A stretch of 38,539 nucleotides of DNA from Nocardiopsis listeri (GCF_020741345.1 NZ_DYZD01000464.1:1-38539), one strand, 5' to 3'. Positions 1 through 8,139 are shown, counted from the stretch's first letter. Notes: generated from the sequence alone by a model not told the origin. Program-made: numbers and translations.

Positions 1-1355
1 CCCGCACGCTGCGCGCGGTCGCCGATGCTCTGGACGCCGCCGCCGAGGACCTGGTCCCCATCGCGATGGCCGAGTCGCACTACCCGGAGGCGCGATGCCG
101 CGGTGAACTGGGACGCACCACGTTCCAGATCCGCCTGTTCGCCGACGTCCTGGAACAGGGCGAGTACCTGGAGGCCATGGTGGACCCCGCCGACCCGGCT
201 TGGGGCACCCCCCGACCGGATCTGCGTCGTGTCCTGGTCCCCCTGGGCCCCGTGGTGGTGTTCGGGGCGAGCAACTTCCCCTTCGCGTTCTCCACCATCG
301 GTGGGGACAGCGCCTCGGCGCTGGCCGCTGGTTGCCCCGTGGTGGTCAAGGCCCACCCCGGACATCCGGAGTTGGCCCGCCGCACCACCGAGGTGGTCGT
401 CGCGGCCCTGAACGACGCGGGCGCGCCCGAAGGGGTGTTCGCCCTGGTCTTCGGCTTCGAGGCGGGCAAGAGCGCGGTGACCCACCCGCACACCCGCGCG
501 GTCGGCTTCACCGGCTCCATCCCGGGCGGGCGGGCTCTGTACGACCTGGCGGTCTCCCGTCCCGACCCGATCCCCTTCTACGGGGAGCTGGGCAGCCTCA
601 ACCCGGTCTTCGTGACCCGTGCGGCCATGACCGCCCGCGGCACCGAGGTCCTCAAGGGCTACGCCGGTTCGGCCACGATGGGATCGGGCCAGTTCTGCAC
701 CAAGCCCGGGGTCGTGTTCGTCCCCGAGGGCGCGAAGCTGGACGCCCTCGTCGGTGACCTGGAGGGCCGTGCCGCGGCCCCGCTGCTCAATGACCGGGTC
801 GAGGACGGCTACTCGCACGGGTTGGACGAGCTGTCGCGGCACCCGGCCACGGAGGTGTTGGTCCAGGGGCGTCGGACCGACGAGGGGTGGACACCGAGCC
901 TGCTGCGCACCGACCTGGACTCCCTGCTGGAGCACTCCGAGGCCCTGCTGACCGAGTGCTTCGGTCCGGCCACACTCGTGGTCACCTATCCCGATGAGCG
1001 GCGACTGTTGGAGGTGGGCGGTGTCCTGCAAGGGCAGCTGACCGTCACCGTCCACGGCGAGGAGGACGACCCCATCGCGCCCGCCCTGCTGGCCCTGGGC
1101 GCCTCGGTGGCGGGCCGGGTGATCTGGAACGGGTGGCCGACCGGTGTGGCGGTCTCACACGCCATGACCCACGGCGGCCCCTATCCGGCCACGACGGCGC
1201 CCGCGCACACCTCGGTGGGCACCACCGCGATCCGTCGGTTCCTGCGTCCGGTCACCTACCAGTCGGTGCCGGACACCCTGCTGCCGGCCGAACTGCGGGA
1301 CGGCAACCCGCTCGGTGTGCCGAGGAGGGTCAACGGCGGATCGCCGTCGGTCTGA
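1..1355 (+). CDS. aldehyde dehydrogenase, 2,5-dioxovalerate (alpha-ketoglutarate semialdehyde) type, 5' truncated
   Basis: The gene enters from the left edge; the reading frame starts at base 3 and gives about 450 residues, so roughly the first 50-60 are missing compared with the usual ~510. The NAD(P)-binding segment VFGASNFPFAFSTIGGDSAS and the following GCPVVVKAHPGHP are the hallmark of the subfamily that oxidises 2-oxoglutarate semialdehyde to 2-oxoglutarate in the pentose, hydroxyproline and glucarate pathways. GFTGSIPGGRAL, the general-base glutamate in FYGELGSLNP and the catalytic cysteine in GSGQFCTKPG are all present, so the enzyme should be active. The subfamily assignment is by motif only; no sugar-acid or hydroxyproline genes are visible because the upstream side lies outside the window. 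Confidence 0.9.
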   Translation, partial: RTLRAVADALDAAAEDLVPIAMAESHYPEARCRGELGRTTFQIRLFADVLEQGEYLEAMVDPADPAWGTPRPDLRRVLVPLGPVVVFGASNFPFAFSTIGGDSASALAAGCPVVVKAHPGHPELARRTTEVVVAALNDAGAPEGVFALVFGFEAGKSAVTHPHTRAVGFTGSIPGGRALYDLAVSRPDPIPFYGELGSLNPVFVTRAAMTARGTEVLKGYAGSATMGSGQFCTKPGVVFVPEGAKLDALVGDLEGRAAAPLLNDRVEDGYSHGLDELSRHPATEVLVQGRRTDEGWTPSLLRTDLDSLLEHSEALLTECFGPATLVVTYPDERRLLEVGGVLQGQLTVTVHGEEDDPIAPALLALGASVAGRVIWNGWPTGVAVSHAMTHGGPYPATTAPAHTSVGTTAIRRFLRPVTYQSVPDTLLPAELRDGNPLGVPRRVNGGSPSV

Positions 1356-1401
1356 TCCCGTCGAACGCACGGTGGTCCGGGTTCCGGCCCGGGCCACCGG
1401 C

Positions 1402-2046
1402 TCACTCCGAGTCGTACTGTTCGCGGAAGGAGAGGCAGGCGTCCCGCTCGCGCTCGGCCAGGGGTTCGAGGACGACCATGCCCACGATGATGATCGCGGC
1501 CGGAACGAACTGGAACAGGGTCCAGGTCTCGGCGCCGGAGCCGGCCATATCGATCAGGGGCCGGACCGCGAAGGCGGCCGCGGCGATCAGCAGCGGTACG
1601 AACCGGTAGGTCGGGTTCGACACGTGGACGAGGTGGTCGACCATGTGTCGGGCGGTCCGGTTGACCCGCTCATCCGGACCCGGAGATCCGGTGCCCGCCT
1701 GGCACCGGGCGACGGCGTATCGCACCGGATCGGTCTCGGGTGAGGCGGGTGTCCCGCGGACGATCGAGTAGGCGGCCGCACCGGCCAACAGGGCCACCGC
1801 CAGGGTCATGATGGCGACGGCGCCCAGGACCCATCCCGGGACGCCTGCCGGCTCGGTCAGGTTCGGGGCGGTCAACAGCCCGGCGAGGAGGAGGGCGACG
1901 ACTCCGGCGCCGCCCGCCCAGAGGGCGGAGTGGCCAACGGGGTGGTGCTGGGCGTGGAGTCGGAACCGGGCTGCGGCCAGCTGTCCGGAGGTGGGGTTGG
2001 CGGGAGGAAAGGAGGAGTGCGGGCTGTTCCAGAGCGGGGAGGTCAT
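1402..2046 (-). CDS. four-helix integral membrane protein, function unknown
   Basis: A 214-residue protein. The open frame continues upstream to 2385, but the extra part is antisense to the deaminase gene and has no coding character; the ATG at 2046 begins MTSPLWNSPHSSF and is the sensible start. Four hydrophobic segments are visible in two hairpins: ALWAGGAGVVALLLAGLLTA and WVLGAVAIMTLAVALLAGAA, then a soluble loop of about 50 residues, then FVPLLIAAAAFAVRPLI and FQFVPAAIIIVGMVVLEPL. The tail is charged (ERERDACLSFREQYDSE). I recognise no family. It is convergent with the dehydrogenase (46 bases between stops) and divergent from the deaminase, so it is probably monocistronic. Confidence 0.75.
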   Translation of the reverse strand: MTSPLWNSPHSSFPPANPTSGQLAAARFRLHAQHHPVGHSALWAGGAGVVALLLAGLLTAPNLTEPAGVPGWVLGAVAIMTLAVALLAGAAAYSIVRGTPASPETDPVRYAVARCQAGTGSPGPDERVNRTARHMVDHLVHVSNPTYRFVPLLIAAAAFAVRPLIDMAGSGAETWTLFQFVPAAIIIVGMVVLEPLAERERDACLSFREQYDSE

Positions 2047-2218
2047 GGGGCTCACACTACGAATCCGGACCCCGGTCGCACCATGCACGGAAGTCAGGGC
2101 CCCGCCCCGGAGTTCCCGAACTTTCGTCAGGTCCTTCGCGACGACCTGTCGCCGGAGGACACCGTCCCCTAGGTTGCGAAGACCGACCGCATCCGCACCA
2201 CGCCCCGAGGTTGTCTCC

Positions 2219-3235
2219 ATGGCCCAGGACCCCCACGCCCTCGTCGACGCCCTGCCCAAGGTGGAACTCCACGTCCACCTCGAAGGGTCGATGCCCGCCG
2301 AGACCCTTTTCGAACTGGCGAGACGCCACCGGGTCGAGGGTGTCCCGGACACCCTCGAAGAACTTCGGAGTTGGTACGAGTTCACCGACTTCCCGCACTT
2401 CGTCGAGGTCTACCTGGCGTCGGTGCGCACCCTGCGGGAGGAGGCCGACTTCGCGCTGTTGACCTCGGTCGTCGCAGAGAGGTTGGCCGCGCAGAACGTC
2501 CGCTACGCGGAGGTCCACGTGAGCCTGTACACCCACCTGATGCGCGGGGTGCCGGCGAAGGTGGTCTTCGACGGCATCGAGCAGGCCCGGATCGAGGCCG
2601 AACGCGACCACGGCGTCCAACTCAGGTGGATCCCCGACTTTCCCGCGGACTTCGGGCCGGAGTCCGCCCAACGAACGGTGTCGGCCGTGCTTCGGGACGG
2701 CCCGTCGAGCGTGATCGGTCTCGGGGTGGGTGGCGTGGAGTCCCCGCTGGAGCCCTACGCGGAGGTGTTCGGGCGGGCCCGGGCGGCCGGTCTGGCGAGC
2801 CTGCCGCACGCGGGCGAGCACGGTGGGCCGGTACGGGTCCGTGAGGCGTTGGACCTGCTGAAGGCGGAGCGGATCGGGCACGGCATCGACACCATGAAGG
2901 ACCCGGAGCTGGTGGCCCGCCTGGTCGACGAACAACTGCCCATCGACGTCAGCCCCACCTCCAACCTGCGGACCCGCGCCGTGGAGCGGATCGAGGACCA
3001 CCCCCTGCCGGCCATGCTCGAAGCGGGGCTGTTGGTCACCCTCAACAGCGACGACCCCACGATGTTCGGCAGCGACCTGACCGGCGAGTACCGGATCGCC
3101 CATGACCTGCTGGGCGCGGCCGGGCCGGTGCGCCTGGCCCGCAACGGGGTCGAGGCGTCCTACCTGGGCGCGGCACGCCGTCGTGCGCTGTTGGCGGAGA
3201 TCGACGCGGTGGCCGCCCGACACGGAGTGTCCTGA
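2219..3235 (+). CDS. adenosine deaminase family hydrolase (adenosine or 6-aminodeoxyfutalosine deaminase)
   Basis: A 338-residue metal-dependent deaminase with all active-site motifs of the ADA family: HVHLEGS (zinc ligands H18 and H20), HAGEH (H197, catalytic E200), ERIGHG (H221), SPTSN and NSDDP (D278/D279). It would remove the 6-amino group of an adenosine-like substrate in the cytoplasm. The segment FTDFPHFVEVYL and the NLRTRAVERIEDHP stretch recall the actinobacterial members that deaminate 6-aminodeoxyfutalosine in the futalosine menaquinone pathway, so that substrate is a real alternative; no other mqn genes are nearby to decide. The ATG at 2219 has GAGG about 8 bases upstream; a longer in-frame reading from 1808 lacks coding character. 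A strong hairpin follows the stop. Confidence 0.9.
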   Translation: MAQDPHALVDALPKVELHVHLEGSMPAETLFELARRHRVEGVPDTLEELRSWYEFTDFPHFVEVYLASVRTLREEADFALLTSVVAERLAAQNVRYAEVHVSLYTHLMRGVPAKVVFDGIEQARIEAERDHGVQLRWIPDFPADFGPESAQRTVSAVLRDGPSSVIGLGVGGVESPLEPYAEVFGRARAAGLASLPHAGEHGGPVRVREALDLLKAERIGHGIDTMKDPELVARLVDEQLPIDVSPTSNLRTRAVERIEDHPLPAMLEAGLLVTLNSDDPTMFGSDLTGEYRIAHDLLGAAGPVRLARNGVEASYLGAARRRALLAEIDAVAARHGVS

Positions 3236-3240
3236 AGGGG

Positions 3241-3280
3241 GCGGGCCCGGCGTCCTCGCCTTCGGGACACCGGGCCCGCG
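3241..3280. terminator. bidirectional hairpin terminator between the deaminase and the CapA-like gene
   Basis: A 10-bp perfect stem, GCGGGCCCGG (3241-3250) with CCGGGCCCGC (3270-3279), is extended inward by three more pairs after one mismatch and closed by an 11-base loop. It starts 5 bases after the deaminase stop and lies 55 bases beyond the stop of the convergent CapA-like gene. No T tract is present, as is common in actinobacterial terminators. Confidence 0.75.
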
Positions 3281-3334
3281 CCTGTTCGGATGGAGGGCAC
3301 CGGAACCCCTTGAACCGGGCCGAGGCGCCGGGGG

Positions 3335-4456
3335 TCAGGCCGGGGAGTCGCTGAGCGGGAGCCCGCAGTCGGTGCGCATGTCCACCCACGTTCGGTGGGC
3401 CCGTTCGGCGTCCTGGCCCTCATAGGGAACGGGAACGCCGTCCTGGATCCGGGCGGGGGCCCAGTCGGCCTCCAGGACACCGCCCTGATCGAGGGTGAGG
3501 GTGAGCACCCCGGTCTCGGCGGTCGGGCCCTCGAAGTTGTAGAACACGAAGTTGCTCAGGCCGTAGTGCACGTAGGCGTCGCCTTGGAATCCGCCCGGGG
3601 ACAACACGTGCGCGTGCCCGCCGACCACGGCGGTGGCGCCGGCGTCGATGAGCTCGTCGGCCAGCCCGGGGGCGTGCGGAAGCGGACAGTGCGCCCCCTC
3701 CAGCCCCCAGTGCAGGAAGACGACGACGTTGTCGTGCTCGGCGGCGGCACCCGTGACCGCATCCACCAGCCGGTCCTTCATCTCGTACTTGGTGGTGGCC
3801 AGACCGGGCCGGTCCTCGCCCGCGGTCCAGACGGGGATGAGCTCCTCGTCCATCACGTCGGTGGCGCCGAACAGGGCGACGCTCTGGCCGTTGACCTCGG
3901 CGACGTGCGGGGTGTAGGCCTCGTCGACGTCGTGGCCGGCCCCCACGAGGGTGACGGGGGAGTTCGCGCCGTTGTCCAGGGTGTCGAGGAGTCCCTCCTC
4001 CCCGTAGTCCATGCCGTGGTTGTTGGCGACCGTGGCCACGTCCACACCCGCGGAGTCCAGGGCCTCCAACGCGGTCGCGGGAGCGCGGAAGACGAAGTCC
4101 TTTCCCGGTACGGGCGTGCCGCCCTCGGTCACCGCGGTCTCCAGGTTGACCATCGTCAGGTCGGCCGCGGAGAGCCGCTCGGCGATCGGGTCGAGGGCGG
4201 TCGACGGATCGTCGAGTCGGGGCAGGAGCAGGCCGTCGAACATCACGTCACCGCCGAAGGCGATGGTGAAGGGATCGGGAGCCGCCTCGGTGGACGTTCG
4301 GGGTGTGTCGGTGCCTTCCCCCGAAGGTAGGGCACCCTCGTCGGGCGATGTGTTCTGGTCTGCCGGGGAACAGGCGGCGGAGAGGGTGAACGCCAGGGTC
4401 GCGGTGCCGGCCGCGAGAACCCGGAGCTTGCGTGGACGCGTGTGTTCGGGGTTCAT
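3335..4456 (-). CDS. CapA family (PGA_cap) metallophosphatase-like lipoprotein
   Basis: A 373-residue lipoprotein. The start at 4456 gives MNPEHTRPRKLRVLAAG, a basic n-region and hydrophobic core ending in the lipobox LSAAC with Cys29 as the lipidated residue; a longer frame to 4603 would bury the signal peptide. The mature part has the CapA/PGA_cap calcineurin-like fold motifs in order: FGGDVMFD, NLETAVT, NNHGMDYGE, HWGLEGA, GGHAHVLSP and YGLSNFVF. CapA-type proteins act in poly-gamma-glutamate capsule synthesis or retention, but the partner genes pgsB and pgsC are absent, so a generic extracytoplasmic hydrolase is the cautious reading. The gene stands alone and is divergent from the chaplin region. 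Confidence 0.88.
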   Translation of the reverse strand: MNPEHTRPRKLRVLAAGTATLAFTLSAACSPADQNTSPDEGALPSGEGTDTPRTSTEAAPDPFTIAFGGDVMFDGLLLPRLDDPSTALDPIAERLSAADLTMVNLETAVTEGGTPVPGKDFVFRAPATALEALDSAGVDVATVANNHGMDYGEEGLLDTLDNGANSPVTLVGAGHDVDEAYTPHVAEVNGQSVALFGATDVMDEELIPVWTAGEDRPGLATTKYEMKDRLVDAVTGAAAEHDNVVVFLHWGLEGAHCPLPHAPGLADELIDAGATAVVGGHAHVLSPGGFQGDAYVHYGLSNFVFYNFEGPTAETGVLTLTLDQGGVLEADWAPARIQDGVPVPYEGQDAERAHRTWVDMRTDCGLPLSDSPA

Positions 4457-4885
4457 TCCATGCTCCGTGAGGGGGATCCGTGGGCATGTCCGATGGGATG
4501 AAGGACGCCTGTCCACCGGATCCGGTTGGCCGATTCGACCGCTCGGGACGCGGGTCTCCTGCTTTCGGTATTCGATGAGAATGGGCCGAGAGTGGCCCGT
4601 CACGATCAGCGTAGGCGTCTTGATCAGCGATGACGCGGATTTCCGTGTGGGGGTTTCGTGGTTTCGGGGGGTGGGGTCGGGAGATATTCACTCTTCGGTC
4701 ATAAGGTGCAATTCCGGCAATTGTTCATGCATGGGTTAAGGCGCACTCGGAATGTGCGTGAAGAGCTAATCCACTAAGTTGATTAGTGTGTTCTCGGGCG
4801 TGTCGGGGGGAAAGTTTTCGGACCCGACAGATGGCCTCAGGCTGCGGATCGTGCCGATGAATAGCCGATGATCAAGCCCTGAACA
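4457..4885. other. AT-richer intergenic region upstream of the CapA-like and chaplin genes
   Basis: About 430 bases without a credible gene. The stretch 4680-4800 is clearly richer in A and T than the surrounding DNA, as expected for divergent promoters. Short dyads occur here (CGCAC 4742-4746 with GTGCG 4754-4758, and the stronger element at 4766-4788). I could not identify a sigma-factor consensus with confidence. Confidence 0.5.
4766..4788. promoter_or_regulatory. operator-like overlapping dyads CTAATC/GATTAG and CACTAA-N5-TTAGTG
   Basis: Two interleaved perfect inverted repeats share the same 23 bases: CTAATC (4766-4771) with GATTAG (4781-4786), and CACTAA (4772-4777) with TTAGTG (4783-4788). 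Such an A/T-rich dyad is unusual in this GC-rich sequence and looks like a binding site for a dimeric repressor or activator between the CapA-like gene and the chaplin gene. The regulator is unknown. Confidence 0.45.
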
Positions 4886-5074
4886 GTGGTTACGTCAAGT
4901 AGTGATCATCCGTGCGTGCAGGGTGATCGCGGGTTGTTCGGGAAGTTCTGGGAAAAGCACTGCGCTTTCTCGCGCTCTGCTCTAACGTTTCGGTCCGTTG
5001 GCGGTTGTCCTCGGAACGAACTCCGAAAGGGCGTCACCGTCACCCCTGTACGAACAAGCGGGCCGCCCCGCCGT

Positions 5075-5161
5075 GCCACCGATCTGTGGTGGCCGGGTCC
5101 GCCCAAAGTGCGACCCTTCCGAACGCCCACAACGCGGGCTTCGGAAAAGTGCGGGTCGCAC
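5075..5161 (+). promoter_or_regulatory. structured 5' leader of the chaplin gene, with mutually exclusive hairpins
   Basis: Downstream hairpin: GTGCGACCC (5108-5116) pairs perfectly with GGGTCGCAC (5153-5161), TTCCGAA (5117-5123) with TTCGGAA (5140-5146), and GCCC (5125-5128) with GGGC (5136-5139), leaving a 7-base loop and an asymmetric AAGTGC bulge. Just upstream, GCCACC (5075-5080) pairs with GGTGGC (5088-5093). GGGTC at 5095-5099 can also pair with GACCC at 5112-5116, which would prevent the long downstream stem. The structure ends 59 bases before the chaplin ATG. It matches no riboswitch class I know. Confidence 0.5.
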
Positions 5162-5220
5162 GAGAACAGCGCTCCGCTCGGCGCATCCCCTGGCAGTCTT
5201 CTGAAAGGTCCAGCCGCACC

Positions 5221-6258
5221 ATGCGCAACACGCTCCGTTACTCCTTCGCCACCGCAATGACCGCCGGACTGGTGCTCGCGCCGATCGGTGCCGCGTTCGC
5301 CGACGCCCAGACCGACGGCTCGGGCGGCGTGGGCAGCGGAAACCAGGTGGTCGTCCCCGTCGACATCGAGGCCGACCTGTGCGGCAACGCGCTCGCCATC
5401 CTGGGTATCTCCAAGGCCGACTGCACCAAGGTGTCCGAGGTCCTCTACGAGAGCAGCGGCCATTCCGCCTCCACCGATGGTTCCGGTGGTGTGGCCAGTG
5501 GCAACCAGATCATCGTTCCGGTCGACGCGGCCCTGGACGTGTGCGGTAACTCCGCCGCCGTCGCCGGTGTCTCCGAGGCCGACTGCACCTCCGTCGTGGA
5601 GGTCCTGGAAGAGGAGGGCACCATGAGCACCAAGGCCTCCACCGATGGTTCCGGTGGCGTGGCCAGTGGCAACCAGATCGTCCTGCCGGTCGACACCGCC
5701 ATCGACATCTGCGGCAACTCCGTCGCGGTCCTCGGCGCCTCCAGCGCCAGCTGCACCACCGTCATCAACATCATCCACGCCTCCCCGGACAACGAGGGCG
5801 CGACCGAGGTCTCCACCGACGGTTCCGGTGGTGTGGCCAGTGGCAACCAGGTCGTCGTCCCCGTCGACGCCGCGGTCCAGATCTGCGGAAACGCCGTCTC
5901 CGTGCTGGGCATGGCCGAGGCCTCCTGCGTCGAGACGATCTCCGAGGAAGAGCCGGAGACCCCCGAGGAGGAGCCCGAGAAGCCCGAGGAGCCGCAGGAA
6001 GAGGACCCGAAGACCCCGGAGGAGAAGCCCGAGAAGCCCGAGGAGGACCCGAAGACCCCGGAGAAGGAGCAGGAGCGCGAGGAAGAGCCCTCCGACGACA
6101 AGCCCGCCCCCTCCGACCAGGCCGACGGCCCCGCGCTCGCCGTCACCGGTAGCGCCCTGAGCGGCCTGGTCGCCGCCGCCCTGGCCGCCGTCGGCGCCGG
6201 TGGTGCGGGTCTGTACTTCGCCCGCAAGCGCAAGGCCGCCACCGCCGACGAGGAGTAG
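5221..6258 (+). CDS. long chaplin with four chaplin domains and a LAxTG sortase signal
   Basis: A 345-residue secreted, wall-anchored protein. Residues 1-27 are a signal peptide ending AAFA. Four chaplin domains follow, each with the pattern DGSGGVxSGNQ, a V/I-P-VD strand and a cysteine pair 14 residues apart: C54/C68, C108/C122, C164/C178 and C222/C236. Residues 240-300 are a Glu/Pro/Lys-rich spacer, followed by LAVTG (306-310), a hydrophobic segment and RKRK, a class E sorting signal. Chaplins form amyloid-like hydrophobic coats on aerial hyphae and spores; LAxTG types are linked to peptidoglycan by sortase E. Long chaplins usually carry two domains, so four is unusual. The ATG at 5221 starts the signal peptide and has GAAAGG upstream. 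Confidence 0.95.
   Translation: MRNTLRYSFATAMTAGLVLAPIGAAFADAQTDGSGGVGSGNQVVVPVDIEADLCGNALAILGISKADCTKVSEVLYESSGHSASTDGSGGVASGNQIIVPVDAALDVCGNSAAVAGVSEADCTSVVEVLEEEGTMSTKASTDGSGGVASGNQIVLPVDTAIDICGNSVAVLGASSASCTTVINIIHASPDNEGATEVSTDGSGGVASGNQVVVPVDAAVQICGNAVSVLGMAEASCVETISEEEPETPEEEPEKPEEPQEEDPKTPEEKPEKPEEDPKTPEKEQEREEEPSDDKPAPSDQADGPALAVTGSALSGLVAAALAAVGAGGAGLYFARKRKAATADEE
5469..5852 (+). repeat. near-identical 42-bp DNA repeats inside the chaplin gene
   Basis: Copies at 5469-5510, 5637-5678 and 5811-5852 encode STDGSGGVASGNQ and differ at only a few bases, while the DNA between them has diverged. The first chaplin domain (from about 5310) has a less similar version. The pattern suggests internal duplication followed by gene conversion or strong selection on this motif. 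Confidence 0.85.
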
Positions 6259-6288
6259 GACACACTTCGGGCACCGATCCACGCTCAA

Positions 6289-6335
6289 CGGCCGCGCCGC
6301 GCCGCTCCCGACATGGGGGCGGTGCGGCGCGGCCG
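6289..6335. terminator. strong hairpin terminator after the chaplin gene
   Basis: A perfect 12-bp stem, CGGCCGCGCCGC (6289-6300) with GCGGCGCGGCCG (6324-6335), continues inward with GCCGC/GCGGT-type pairs to a small loop. It begins 30 bases after the chaplin stop and ends 24 bases before the SURF1 gene, so it separates the two transcription units. Confidence 0.8.
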
Positions 6336-6359
6336 CCGTCGTCTCATAACCTCGAAGAC

Positions 6360-7205
6360 GTGCTCAAAGTCCTGTTCTCCAGACGCATGCTGGCCTTCCA
6401 CGCGCTGGTCCTGCTGATCGTCCCGTCCTTCATCTGGCTGGGGTTCTGGCAGCTCGACCGCGCCGAGCAGCGTGCCGCGGCGGTCGACCTCCAGCGGGAC
6501 AACGTGGCCGCCGAGCCCGTGCCGGTGGAGGAACTCGCCGCTGTGGGCGCCGACGTCGATCCCGGCGATCGGTGGCGCACGGTGGAGGCGGAAGGGGAGT
6601 GGGACACCGACCACCAGTTGCTGCTGCGCAACCGGGACGGCTCCCAGGGGGTGGGGTTCCACGTCCTCACCCCGCTGGTCACCGAGGACGGGACCGCCCT
6701 ACTCGTCAACCGGGGGTGGATCGAACGCGGGGAGACCGCGCAGGACACCCCGGAGGTCCCCCCGGTGCCGCAGGGCACCATCGAGGTGACCGGGCGTCTG
6801 CAGTTCGGCGAGACCGAGGAGAACACCGGTCTGCGCGAACACGGAGGGCTGCCCGAGGGGCAGATCATGTTCGTCGACGTCGATCGACTCTCCGACGAGC
6901 TGCCCTATCCGATCTACGGCGGCTACGTGGAGCTCATCGAGCAGGACCCCGCGCCCGACCCGGCGCCCGAACGCCTCGCCCTGCGCGAGGAGAACCAGGG
7001 CATGAGCGCCTCCTACGCCTTCCAGTGGTGGGTGTTCACCATCGTCGTGGTGGTCGGGTGGATCGTCCTCATCCGACGTGAGCTGCGCGATCCGCCCCAG
7101 GACGGGACGGGGGACGAGGCCGCGGTCGGGCCCGAGGGCGAACCCGAGGACGATACCGAGGCCGAGGACGCCTCCTCCGACCGGATCCAACGGACACAGA
7201 ACTAG
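6360..7205 (+). CDS. SURF1 family cytochrome oxidase biogenesis protein
   Basis: A 281-residue membrane protein that helps insert haem a or mature cytochrome c oxidase. It has the SURF1 layout: an N-terminal helix (about residues 10-30, ending in the family motif LGFWQLDRAEQR), an extracytoplasmic domain containing the GDRWRTVEAEGEWD, NRGWIERG and PIYGGYVEL signatures, and a second helix (WWVFTIVVVVGWIVLI) near residue 230, followed by a ~40-residue acidic tail. GTG at 6360 is taken as start because it leaves a complete basic LFSRRML segment before the first helix; ATG at 6387 is possible, and neither has a good Shine-Dalgarno sequence. The next gene follows after 7 bases. Confidence 0.92.
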   Translation: MLKVLFSRRMLAFHALVLLIVPSFIWLGFWQLDRAEQRAAAVDLQRDNVAAEPVPVEELAAVGADVDPGDRWRTVEAEGEWDTDHQLLLRNRDGSQGVGFHVLTPLVTEDGTALLVNRGWIERGETAQDTPEVPPVPQGTIEVTGRLQFGETEENTGLREHGGLPEGQIMFVDVDRLSDELPYPIYGGYVELIEQDPAPDPAPERLALREENQGMSASYAFQWWVFTIVVVVGWIVLIRRELRDPPQDGTGDEAAVGPEGEPEDDTEAEDASSDRIQRTQN

Positions 7206-7212
7206 GAGCGGT

Positions 7213-8046
7213 GTGGACGACGACCTGATCGGGGGCCCGGAGTACCCGGCACCCGGCGGTATGGACCGACGCGCGGTGGGCGCGAAGGAGAGCGCCCGGG
7301 CGGGCCGGTATTGGTGGGACGGGGCCGCCGACGCCTACCAGGCCGAACACGGGGAATTCCTGCGCGACGCCGGGTTCGTCTGGTCCCCGGAGGGGCTCGA
7401 CGAGGCCGAGGCGCGGCTGCTCGGTGACGTGACCGACGCCCGCGTCCTGGAGATCGGATGTGGGGCCGGCCAGTGCTCCCGGTGGCTGCGGACCCAGGGG
7501 GTGGCGGAGGTGGTCGCCTTCGACCTTTCGTGGCGCCAGCTCCAGCACTCGCGGCGGATCGACGAGCAGACCGATCTGCGGGTGCCCACCGTGCAGGCGG
7601 ACGCCCAGCGTCTTCCGTTCGCCGCGGACTCCTTCGACGTGGTCTTCTCCGCCTTCGGGGCGTTCCCGTTCGTGCCCGCCGCCGAGAGCGCGCTGGCCGA
7701 GGCCGCCCGGACGTTGCGTCCCGGGGGACGGTTCGTGTTCTCGGTGACCCACCCGATCCGGTGGTGCTTTCCCGACGACCCCACCGAACACGGGCTCACC
7801 GTCCGGCAGTCCTACTTCGACCGGCGTGCCTACGTGGAGGAGGACGAGGACGGTCGCGCCATCTACGCCGAACACCACCACACGATCGGCGACTGGGTGC
7901 GGGGCATCGTTTCGGCCGGCCTGGTCCTGCGCGACCTGATCGAACCCGAGTGGCCCGAGGACAACGACCAGGTGTGGGGAGGTTGGGGGCCGGTGCGAGG
8001 CCGCATCATCCCCGGCACCGCGGTGTTCAGCGCCGTCAAGCCGTGA
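7213..8046 (+). CDS. class I SAM-dependent methyltransferase
   Basis: A 277-residue protein of the Methyltransf_11 type. Motif I is VLEIGCGAGQCSRWL (residues ~80-94), followed by the acidic end of strand 2 in VVAFDLS, the AQRLPFAADSFDVVFS motif and the LRPGGRFVFSVTHP post-motif. The substrate cannot be told. GTG at 7213 is chosen because AGGAG lies at 7204-7208, directly after the SURF1 stop; the frame is open further upstream but that part is a shadow of the SURF1 tail. The short gap indicates co-transcription with SURF1. The N-terminal GRYWWDGAADAYQAEHGEFL is typical of a large actinobacterial family of uncharacterised methyltransferases. Confidence 0.88.
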   Translation: MDDDLIGGPEYPAPGGMDRRAVGAKESARAGRYWWDGAADAYQAEHGEFLRDAGFVWSPEGLDEAEARLLGDVTDARVLEIGCGAGQCSRWLRTQGVAEVVAFDLSWRQLQHSRRIDEQTDLRVPTVQADAQRLPFAADSFDVVFSAFGAFPFVPAAESALAEAARTLRPGGRFVFSVTHPIRWCFPDDPTEHGLTVRQSYFDRRAYVEEDEDGRAIYAEHHHTIGDWVRGIVSAGLVLRDLIEPEWPEDNDQVWGGWGPVRGRIIPGTAVFSAVKP

Positions 8047-8139
8047 CCGTCTTCTGGTTCGGCGATCCCGGGCGGACGTAAAACCCCTTGGGTTCGGGTG
8101 GAGCACGCTGTAGCTTCGGGCCGGATGAAGGGAGAAACG

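Noticed and set aside
5469-5852. regularly spaced repeats that could suggest a CRISPR array
   Set aside because: The repeats are in-frame chaplin motifs and the intervening sequences encode the conserved chaplin cores.
4906-6288. 460-codon minus-strand frame across the chaplin gene
   Set aside because: A low-complexity Gly/Leu/Val/Asp shadow of the repetitive chaplin coding sequence.
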